Source: Paracentrotus lividus (taxonomy: Eukaryota > Echinodermata > Echinoidea > Camarodonta > Echinidae). Taken from it: DNA of 64,000 bases. Where the stretch lies: the NCBI GenBank assembly GCA_940671915.1, contig CALNVZ010003430.1:14305110-14369109 (forward strand), given 5' to 3'. A program made the translations under genes and the position numbers. The notes under the pieces were generated by a model. The model worked only from the letters and a program-made list of their open reading frames with translations, made no database searches and was not told the origin of the DNA. Shown here piece by piece: positions 54,472-64,000 of the stretch. Positions within the stretch are counted from its first letter, which is position 1. Each line of letters opens with the position of its first letter.

Positions 54472-57400
54472 TATTTGACGTCGCATTTTTGGTTTTATCA
54501 ACTCAAACGTCCGTATTATCACCTATCTATTTCTGGGCATTTTCCCACCTTTCCCAGAAACTTTCCCGGGTACTTTTTGTTTACCCGGAGTTTTGCTTCT
54601 GCCTCGTATTTTCTTTGTCTAACGAAAAAAAAAAAATGGAATTTAAATTTGACATCATCGATCGTCCTTTAGTTTCCATCTCGTTGTTTTACCAGAGTTT
54701 AGGTTTAACCGTTTCAATTAATGCCACATCATCAATGAATTGCAAATTACCTGTAAAGCCAACTTTAGTTGCAGCAAATACGGACCTGTTTATGTCATGA
54801 AAAATACAATTTTGAACTGACCATGGTACTTCCAAGCCCAAATGTACAAGATAGTGGTTTTATAGGGCATTGATCAAGATTTTGTCAAAAGGCGTGGGCC
54901 GAAAGGTTTACAAATCAGTACATGCTTCATTTTTCAGTTTTTTTCTAAGCTTCATATTTTTTTATAGGAGTTCTTCAGACTCCCTGGGTCCCCTTTAGTT
55001 TCAGGTATCTAATCCACTGGAAATGAAAAGATTATTAGTCATGACACTCCAATTCTGCTTGGAGTATTTTTGACAGCATTTTGTGATTATGTTTACTGAT
55101 AAACATCCTAGAAACATAATAAGATATGTGAGAGGTAGTGTCACGATATACACCCACAAACGATTATAAATTCAAACACTGTGGTTCAGCTATACTGTTC
55201 CACACATATTCGTATACTGAATACTTTTTTTACATGAACATATTGATGTTTTCAAGTTAAGACGTGTTTGATTGAAAATCGATCCTGCAAAAACTATTTC
55301 AAAATATGTCCCGCATTTTTGCATTTTATCATCATCAGTATATTTACTAGAAATAATTCATTTGTTCTCATATGATAGTAGCTATCTACATGATTATACG
55401 CTCTAATTTCTACTCCATCATTAATTTTTAATATCATAAGTGACACTCCGAGATATGAACTATACTTGACGGTGTTTAATCAGATTTTATTAGCTACACA
55501 GGGTCCACTGCCATGATAATTCAGACAAGCAATCAATATTTGCTTATCAAGTCAGATCACAGATTAATTTTTATGATGACAACTACAATAGATTCGTATA
55601 ATCATGCTCTTGGGAAAGGGACTTTTAATTGGGTGCTTATTATCTCCAGTGTGGAGTCTGAAAACCATTTTCCTTTTAAAAGGGTTGTTGGATTTTTCCA
55701 CAAACTTATAGGGGCCTAAGCATGTATATTCGGTTGATTTTATTTCCACGATATATTTAATCAAGATATATTATTTCCATTTGAGAAGGAAAGATGTATC
55801 CATTGTATAAACAGGGGTGAAAAATAAGCGCCTTTTAATGTTGATGGAACTATTTTTTTCTTTTTACGGTGTAGCCGTAGAATATCTTGTTTTTACAGTT
55901 AAAATAATTCAGTGTTCAACATAATTTCTGTCTTATATATAAACATTTTTACGCCTAAACACTGCTTTAAAAAAATACCATAAGGTTACCATGGTTATGT
56001 GCGATCAGACATCAGTGTGGAGTCAGGTGTTTGTTGAATAAGAAAAAGAACTCGAAGCCTCTAATACGCAAAATTAACGAAATTTATTATTAAAGCATTA
56101 TTATTATACGAATTCGATAACTATCTGTGTATATGCATGGTGTATATCACATGGAGCTGACAGTTTTATCTAATTTCCCGATTCACGTGTTCTTTACAAA
56201 TATATTTGTGTGTTTTCATTCAAACAGTCAAGATAAACTGATAATGGATTATTAGCAGTCTCTTGTTTGTGGCTTTGCTTATCTATTCTATTTAAACATC
56301 ATGTGTAAATGATAGGTTTAAAGGTTGGTTCGCTACGTAAATATCGTCATCAATGCACACGTGACATTCTTCTTCGAAGCACACCATATTAGGAAAATGG
56401 ATTTCAATATCATGCTCAATAAACAAGTAGAGAAAATTATGATCATACAAATACATGCAGAAGAAATAAAGTAATGAATTAAAAAGATAATAACTAATAC
56501 ACGATGCGCTTACCCTACTACGTAATCGCAAAACCATATTGATGCAATCATTAAGAAAATTTGGAATTTATATAACTTAATATAGGTGCTTGGTTCAGGA
56601 AAATATTCTGTTTCATAAGTTGTTTTACGAAATATGCATTTGTGGCCAATCAAGGATTTGTGGGTTTCCAAGACATGATGTGCGAGAATATAATTCAACT
56701 TGTTACTTTCTCTCTATTTTTTTAGACGGTTGTCTGATTGGAATAATAGCCCTAATTATTTTGGATGTTATGTTAGCTAAACGAATCTAAACCACTCTTT
56801 GCAATCATGTTCAGTCAAAAAGCAATGCGTTTACATGGCATTTTGTCCTTTATTTATTTTGCCTTTATTACTAAAAAAGGATGTCACCTTCAGCAATATT
56901 TAACATCTGAACATTTATGGTAATGCTTTCTGTTCCAAACGTCATGCTAACGAAACAGAAGGTGTCTGAGAATGCGGTAGTAGTTTTTTGATCCGTGATC
57001 CAACTCCGCGTTCATCATGTTCATGGCCTAAATTAAAGGGGGTCTTCAGACTGAAACTCAATTACGCCAAGAAATTACTACTCGTATGCTTTCAATTTAG
57101 ATATTTTCAATTATTTTGCATATAGACGGCATCGTAAAGTTTTATCCAACGTATATTTATGATGTTCATCTTGATATTAATTTGGCTGCAATTTCCGGTG
57201 CATGTTTTCTTAAATTATAAATCCTATTTAACGTTATGATCATTACATTTTTGTAATGACATGAATGATATGGATACAAATAATTTTCCAATTTAAATTC
57301 ATAATCGAATATAATATTGACTGACCATTTGCATCTACGATTACTCTCCTTTCTCCATCTCTCACTCTACTTCTCTGTATTCAATTCGATTTATCGTGAA

Positions 57401-58123
57401 CTTTTATGTTTATTACCAGGTGAATATTTGACATAACGACATTTTTTATGTATATGGGATTGAAAACTCGTATTACGTAAAGTAATAATTCGTAAGACTA
57501 TTAATTATTTGTATTATTATTATTATTATTTATTCTTATTATTTTGTTTTGCTGAAGTAATGAAATGGTAAAATAATTGTCTCTTCCCTTATTTGAACAA
57601 GACTTACGAAACACTCAGTTTCTTCCTTTAAAATATAGTAGTGGTATTTTGGTATTCATTTTTATAATTCCTAAAGAAGCTATTGTATTGAATAATTCAC
57701 ACACCATTTAAATATCAAAACAAAACTAATATACAAGTCATAATACTAGTATAACATTAATTTCTAAAACTTTCAATACAGTATGTTGGATTGCTTTATC
57801 TGCGCTGTGAATAAGGTCTGAGTCTGACGAATTCTCACAGACGATCAACCATGCAGGAACATGACGTGAATAAATGTGTTTGTTCGAAGCATTTGAACAT
57901 GCAGAATGAATATATGGAGAGAGTGGGAAAGGTCGGCAGTATTGCTAGAAGCATTATTTTGTTTATAGATAAAAGAGAATGACATTAGATACTGTGGCGA
58001 TATGTGTCGCCGATTTCCCTTGTCGGCTGACAAATGGCTGATGCAGGCAATCCTGTGAACATTTAAAAGACACGGAGGGATGATAATTAATTGATTTTGT
58101 CTTCCTATCAATTTTATCTCATT
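54472..58123. other. No gene recognised
   Basis: AT-rich, with a (TTA)n-like run at 57,511-57,545. I find no transposon ends, RNA folds or protein motifs. Confidence 0.45.
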
Positions 58124-58151
58124 CATCTCTCTCTCTCTCTCTCTCTCTCTA
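58124..58151. repeat. (CT)n microsatellite
   Basis: A pure CT run. Confidence 0.9.
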
Positions 58152-58375
58152 ACTTAGCATGCTTAGCAGGAAACTCAAGGCATTCGGAATTATTTTTATA
58201 TATTCAGAAATTTTAAAGAAGTGGGGAGTGTGTTTGTATTTTTTAACGTTTTCTCTAACTTACTATTAAGCAAGTTTATTATAAGGAACCAAATAAATAG
58301 CGGCTGCTGTTTATCAAGAACTATAAGGTGCAGGGGTGGTGATTTTACTTTTTTGTGGGGTATCTTCGTTGTTCA

Positions 58376-58403
58376 TTCTCTCTCTCTTTGTCTCTCCCCC
58401 CTC

Positions 58404-58451
<48 letters not shown>

Positions 58452-58530
58452 ACACACACACACACAAACACACACGCGCGCGCGCTCACACCCTCATAAA
58501 CACACACACTCGCCAACACACAAACACACT
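58376..58530. repeat. Compound (CT)n(CA)n(CG)n microsatellite
   Basis: CTCT runs pass into CACACA, a short CGCGCG (58,475-58,485) and degenerate ACACA. The alternating purine-pyrimidine part could adopt Z-DNA. Confidence 0.9.
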
Positions 58531-59239
58531 TAAATTTTCGAAGGCATAACATTTTATGTGTAATTTTTGCATGTAAAATGTTTATAATTATACCTATTTC
58601 ACATAACTCCGAAAACATTCAAGTGTGCACCTCGTTCGTCCTTTTCGCCTTTCCCCTTTCACCCATTTAAATTCTCAAAACCTTTTGTTAAATCATCAGA
58701 ATTTCATAGAATTAGGGGAATATACGATCCACTTTATGCTTAAAACAGCTGGTATTTATTACTTGAAATAAAAGGGAAATAGAATGACAGGATATTACTT
58801 AAATTCACAGCGGGTTATGACTAAAACATCGAGCTCAAGTGCATTACCATGTTGGCAAACGATAGTCTTTATGTTGTGGGGATAACATAGCAATCGCTAC
58901 ATTGTTTGAAATGACTAATGAAATTATGATGGATGAAAAGTTTCCACGCGATGCTAGTGTGTAGGCGTTCTCAGGGGTACTCTCAATCATGTAAATAGAT
59001 TGGATAGAGCATGACATTATGATTATGAATGGCATGGAATCTGTTTGGCATGTCATCTTTTTTTAGTGACCTTAAACCCCATTTCGAAGCTTGAAGATCT
59101 TTAAAATTTTCTAAAGGCTCTTTAGATGTAAATGGTAATTATTTGTCTTCTTATAGCTCAATTTGCTCATGAAAATCTAATTGTGTCAGGTATTTTTGTG
59201 TTAAGTTCTTGAAGTGCAAGAAAATATAGTGCATTATGA

Positions 59240-59375
59240 CGGTTACAGCTTGTTAGTCGTAGGGTCGTTAGTCATGTTAGTCCAAACTTTCTTCAATCCA
59301 CAGGTTTGTTACCCCGAAGGTTCGATTCTTCGAAAATGATATAGGGTTCGCGAATCCGAAAGAGAAAGAGGGCTC
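59240..59375 (+). mobile_element. Possible left end of a TTCCGAAGG-family element
   Basis: It starts GGTTACAGCTTGTTAGTCG, close to the ends at 2,355 and 18,796, and goes on to CCCCGAAGGTTCG and ATAGGGTTCGCGAATCCGAA. A decayed right end may be at about 60,585-60,685 (ATGAACCTTATTTG, CTTCGACCATCGAGC), with later insertions between. Confidence 0.4.
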
Positions 59376-59377
59376 GT

Positions 59378-59545
59378 TTGGTTTGATTTGATTTGATTTA
59401 GTTTTATTTTAAACAGTTCTTCCAGGAGGCCCTGCAAAACATCAAATTTTTGAACAACATATACAGGAAAGGTACAATTTACAATACAATATCAATTTTA
59501 CATCAAAAAAAAAATATAGGAACAAGATATATACCATAGATATCA
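59378..59545 (-). mobile_element. LINE 3'-end fragment (minus strand)
   Basis: On the minus strand it reads CAGGGCCTCCTGGAAGAACT, then TTTAAAATAAAACTAAATC, ending in (CAAAT)n repeats. This layout of a short conserved 3' end plus simple-repeat tail is typical of CR1/L2-like LINEs. The upstream extent is uncertain. Confidence 0.5.
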
Positions 59546-59708
59546 CAGGTGGCCGCGGAACCGTGGGGGGGGGGTGTAGCCCCACATTGTAGCAAACGTG
59601 TTACAAAACGCCAAATAAATGACCATACATGTGATTTTTAGTCTCTGTTCAGCACCCCCCCCCACTTGATGCTCAGTCCCCTCACCTTGAAAACGCTCCG
59701 CGGCCCTG
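59546..59708. mobile_element. 163-bp hAT-like MITE
   Basis: CAGGTGGCCGCGGAACCG on the left and CGCTCCGCGGCCCTG on the right are inverted. Opposed G and C runs lie inside. Flanks share ATCA but no exact 8-bp duplication. Confidence 0.55.
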
Positions 59709-61522
59709 TTATCAAAGATGCACAATTATACAATTCATGAAGAATAGTAATTCAACTTAGACTAAAACTCGCCATTTCAGTTTAAGGAAAGTGGTCATAT
59801 TTTGGTAGTTAAATTGAAAGGTTTCGTTAAGTAGTCAGAAAAATAGGGCGTTAGTACGATAACACACGATTTTCTCTTTACAGTGCGTTCCAGAAAATAA
59901 GTTTTATACCCAACTTTGAGAGCCTCATATTAAAAAATTTATCGCTTGTGTTGACCTGAAATATATATCATGGAAAAGATGTCACTCATGTTCTTTTCAA
60001 TGAATATCCTTGAAACTTATAGCCTGTGTTATTGACGGATGAATTAAGTCATTGGGCTTTAAAAAAACAAGCGGTAAAAGTGCCCTGTAACCAAGTTTGG
60101 CAAAAGCAGCCCTTAGCTTTCAAGTAATCAAGTATTCCTTTGTGCCTAATGATGGACTTCAGGAAAGGCTGACCTTAAGCAAACAATGAATGATAAAGGC
60201 CAGGGCTTGCTTCTCAAGACAACTTGTACAGATCACTTTTGACAATTGTTTTTTAAACACTCGTAGTGTTTGGGTCATCCTACAACAGTATCGGTATGAT
60301 TTTGGTATCATTAGATAGGAATTGAGTTATCTTTGTCATAAATTAAACTTAATTGCACATAAGTTATACATTTAATATAGGCTCTCAAATGTTGGGTATA
60401 ACTTTTATCTGGGACCACTGTATAATGTTCGTTAAACGAAGATGAAATAATGTTAATTAATCGGGAGATGAAACTAGGTTTGTTTGATCTGAAAATGAAA
60501 TAAAATTGTTTATAGCAATGTCCAGTATTTAAATGTGTTCGGATCATTTCTTGTATAGATTTGAGGCCCGCATTTCATTTCATTTTTGGACGCAACTGGA
60601 CTTTTTTTGATGAAACCTATATCAGTTTAGTATAAATGAACCTTATTTGATTTTTGAAAATTGAATCTTCGACCATCGAGCTTGATATCGTATACACAAT
60701 CATTCTAGGGATTTTATGGGGAAAATAACGAACATACAATTATTTGGTTAAAATTATAACTATGTCACAATTATAAACGTGTGTACTTTCTCGTATAGAC
60801 GTTTTCTATTTTGGAAATTGCAAGTCTTATTCATACGATTTGAGCTTGCATATTGGTTTAAAATAAATAACCGCATAATTTGTCTTATGCGTCCCAAATT
60901 TTTTTTTGTGGTATATATAAGAGCTTTTATTGATGAAGTTTCCTTTAAAACATCAAACCAGTGGTTAAATCTGTTACTGGAGGGTGAAAAGCATAACTAT
61001 TTATACATCTGCTTTGTGTATCCTTTATATCCTTCAAATGCATTGAAAACCTACATGAGGCCATTTAATTTATTACGCTTTAGAGAATCTTCACTCCTCT
61101 GTGTATAATGCTATGGAGAGGTTAATCGTAGGCGTAAGTTCGGGTGCTATGACTTTCAAAAAGGAGTTCGTTAATTTCATGTTAATGCCTAGTCAATTTC
61201 CTTTGTATTGATCTAATTCAGCATCAATATGATTGCCAACTTTATTCAGTAGTAAAACATGTGGCTGCAATGATAATCTATTTTGCATGCTGTCGATTTA
61301 CTCCTGTAAAACTGAACGCACGACTATCATCATCTATTCCGTGTTCGCAATTAATCTACTTCAATAACCCTCTCCCGCTGCGCCCATCTTCGATCAAATT
61401 ACATTCCTTTCTGGTTATCAAACAAAAGACTCTATATACCTTGTAATAAATTAATGTGTTTGAAATGAATCATTGTTACTTATAACCTGTATTTTGCCGA
61501 CATATCTAAAATTTGGTTTCTA
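59709..61522. other. No gene recognised
   Basis: AT-rich. It includes the possible decayed right end of the TTCCGAAGG element near 60,585-60,685. Confidence 0.45.
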
Positions 61523-61676
61523 GGACATCTCCCCCGGAGGACAACTCCCCGGGGACAATTCCGCGGAGTACAGCTCCCCCGAGGACACCAACCCTAACCT
61601 AACCTATGTCCTCCGGGGGAGCTGTTCCTCCGGGAATTGTCCCCGGGGTAGTTGTCCTCAGGCGGGGGAGATGTTG
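61523..61676. mobile_element. GC-rich foldback MITE, about 154 bp
   Basis: Long inverted arms (GGACATCTCCCCCGGAGGAC on the left; GTTGTCCTCAGGCGGGGGAG on the right) with internal repeats of CCCGGGGACAATTCC type surround the loop CAACCCTAACCTAACC. GC content stands out sharply from the AT-rich surroundings. Confidence 0.75.
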
Positions 61677-61744
61677 ATACGCTAAAATTTATATGACATT
61701 TTGTACTGAATGGTAAACTTTCAGTAATAATTTGTAAACATGCA

Positions 61745-62646
61745 GGGTAAAATGAGGTTAGAGGGACACTTAAACATTTACGTATAAGCATAACACAAAA
61801 ATAAGATACTCAATAAAGCAATCACATACCTCATCTTGAAGTTTATCTAGATACAAACGTTTTATAAATGTATTGGTTACAATTTCGGCCAAATGAAGGT
61901 TAAGGTGACAGTTAATCATTACCACTCCATTGTCCCACTTACCCTGTCCAGTTGGGGTAAGTGGGACAGCATAATTCATGGAATGAAATGTGGTTTAAAA
62001 GTGAGAATCAAAGATCTCTGTCTTCATAAACACTGTTTATACATCTGGAACATAATTTCTAAGAATCTTAGAAATGATATTCCAGATATCATAAGAACTG
62101 ATTGCCAAACTATTTTCTCAAGCATTGTCACGGTTCATTATTATTCTTTTTTCCTGTACACATTTCAAGTGATGAAAAGGAAGTTTGTTTTTTTCAACAT
62201 ATCAAAGCTCAAGAGCACTTTTTAAATCTGTGATTCTGTAAACAAAGCAAGCATTTCCTTCGTACTTTACCCCGGCCCGTTTTGTATGAAAGTAAACAAA
62301 ATATATAGTATTAAAAAAAAATTAAAAAAATAGAACTTATTTCTTTCCCGTATTACAACTTTACAAAAACTAAAGTCTGTATAATTCAACCATATCAGTA
62401 CCCCGTTTACTAAAACCCGTGGGACACTTGAAAATTAACCTAAGCATTATTTATTTATTTGGCAATCGTTTTATGTCAAAACGTGAGATGTTACAGATTT
62501 TTAACGAAACAGGCATGCGATTTTAGATGTATGTTTATTCACGCTAAAATAGTTCCTCCACTAAGGCAAGTCTTAATCATATGCATATATGCAATTCCCC
62601 CAAAATGTCCCACTTACCCCACTGTCCCACTAACCCCACTTTACCC
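61745..62646. mobile_element. Family F1 element, compact copy, 902 bp
   Basis: Ends are GGGTAAAATGAGGTTAGAGG on the left and, inverted, GGGTAAAGTGGGGTTAGTGG on the right. The flanking dinucleotides are CA and TT, not TA, so the target has decayed. An internal hairpin (61,937-61,969, TGTCCCACTTACCC with its inverse) repeats the terminal motif. This copy gives the uninterrupted order of blocks used to read the nested copy at 29,571. Confidence 0.8.
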
Positions 62647-64000
62647 TTTAAAAATATTTTCTACACGTCATCAAAACACAAATCAAATGATAAATTTCTC
62701 CTATTCAATTTAATCAAAAACTTGATCAATCTATCAATCTTTATGAAAACTACTTAAATAAAATCAAATTGCTCTACATGTAGACCATAATTATTAGGCC
62801 CTAATTTATACATCGACAATCCTGACACTTACGTTATACAGTATAACACACAAGTCTATATAGACGCCTTGCAGTCATATCTAGGCATTAAAAGGGGTTT
62901 GTTTACCTAAATACAGTCACGTTGAATGACAGAGAGGATCGCGTGTATTTGTATAGGTAATAATGATTCACCATGGCGTGGTACACAATCATAATAAGAC
63001 TGCGTGGTTGTGTCAGGTCATAATAATAAAAAACATCAGCGTTGAAAACGTGATTGTGCAATATTTTGAAATCGTGTGCTGTTACGTTTGAAACAATATC
63101 ACAACCATCATTACCATATTGCGTAAGAAAATTGTAATAATTGAAAGTTTGATAATGACGGTTATTGCATTGACGAAAATGATGGGTCGTCTAGCTGTAA
63201 CGGGACTTTCTTAGAAATCATCCACACGGAAAGGGATTTATTAAAGTGATCATGTCAACATTCATACAATTCATGAACAGATGAAAGGACATTAGTAGTC
63301 GGAATAGCAAAGAAATTCTGTTGAATATTGCTAAAAGTAATCTCATAATGTTACTTTGCATGCATAGATAGATATGTGAGAGAAATTAAGTTGCAGTTAT
63401 TCAAGGAATTCTGGCGAAATTTAGTGCTTTAGCCCAAGATGTACCCAATACACTCGTTAAACTCTGCGAAATGCTCAACTTCTCCGCGCACAACGAGCGC
63501 GGCTTTAAAATCATAGACATAGTATATACCTACAACAAGTCACCTTTGCGTTTCGTGGAGGAGCAAATCTAATCCATATTCGATTCATATACGTTTCTGC
63601 GGGTAGTTGGGGTGAAGAAAAAAAACGATGCCCACTTCATTTGAGACAAGTGTGTGTTTTTTTTTTGTGTGTGTGTGTGTGTTTGTTTTAGTTTTTTAAT
63701 AATGTCAGCATTTTCTGGATCAAATTTGCTCAAATAAACGGTGAACATATTCAAAATTAGTGGTCTAAGATCGTACTTAATATGAAAAGCGATATATCTC
63801 ACCTTCCTAATTAATCTCTTTAAATCATGTTTATGCAATCAGTGTTTGGGAGGTCGTAGACATTCCCAAATTTAGCTCTAACCAGTTTGAAACTACATCA
63901 GTATAATATTCGTATTTAAATGTATGCCTATTTGCTGAATATATTTCATAATATTTAATAAATGAAATTCTAGGCCGACGCTTTTAAATAATTAACTACT
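62647..64000. other. No gene seen; GT microsatellite
   Basis: AT-rich sequence with a (GT)n/T run at about 63,650-63,690. No transposon ends or coding motifs found. Confidence 0.5.

Noticed and set aside
60779-61108. Frame of 109 residues on the plus strand
   Set aside because: AT-rich composition, no domain or signal I can recognise, and no supporting splice or promoter features.

Overview
The window looks like noncoding, transposon-dense DNA from an animal genome. It is AT-rich, full of microsatellites, minisatellites and nested transposable elements, and carries a eukaryotic tRNA gene with internal promoter boxes and a poly-T stop. It also holds a dead CR1/L2-type LINE and many non-autonomous DNA transposons. 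The repeated TAGGCCTA words and the GCGAGCGCGAAGCGCGAGCC motif remind me of marine invertebrates, especially echinoderms, but that is a weak guess. I could not support any host protein-coding exon. The long open frames over the pyrimidine-rich minisatellites are artefacts of a repeat period divisible by three.

Layout. 1-8,960: a roughly 2.1 kb tandem array (about three direct units plus a head-to-head inverted partial unit). Each unit carries two tRNA-Leu-like cloverleaf relics, a third tRNA-derived relic and a MITE built of TTCCGAAGG words. One unit has a clean 0.6 kb insertion. 8,970-9,665: a tandem repeat of about 190 bp. 10,715-12,096: a TIR element with an 8-bp target duplication around a 50-bp minisatellite. 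12,649-12,730: an apparently intact tRNA-Leu(AAG), followed by a Tc1/mariner-like MITE and a decayed tRNA-Leu(CAG).

17,473-23,027 is a three-level nest. A foldback element holds a minisatellite. A 5'-truncated LINE sits inside that minisatellite, and a 2,244-bp TIR element sits inside the LINE reverse-transcriptase frame with an exact 8-bp duplication. 28,201-28,655 is a MITE. 29,571-34,887 is a second nest: a TAGGGTAAATT-ended element holds a Tc1/mariner-like foldback, two back-to-back palindromes and a second TAGGG-ended element.

36,300-45,010 contains a 25-N gap flanked by a 1-kb sequence present twice and by indel-rich copies of repeats. I read it as poor consensus and probably a false duplication. 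45,018-48,006 is a third TAGGG-ended element. 53,033-54,471 holds two tandem copies of the foldback element seen at 17 kb. 61,745-62,646 is a compact copy of the first TAGGG-ended family. The remaining stretches (14.2-17.4, 23.4-28.2, 48.7-53.0, 54.5-61.5 and 62.7-64.0 kb) show mainly microsatellites and small MITEs.

The most interesting themes are as follows. Three element families share one terminal architecture (TA target, GGG start, a GGTAA-like block), and two of them carry inverted internal copies of their own ends. One minisatellite core is shared by two otherwise different TIR families. A dispersed tRNA-Leu-derived family sits next to a real tRNA-Leu gene.
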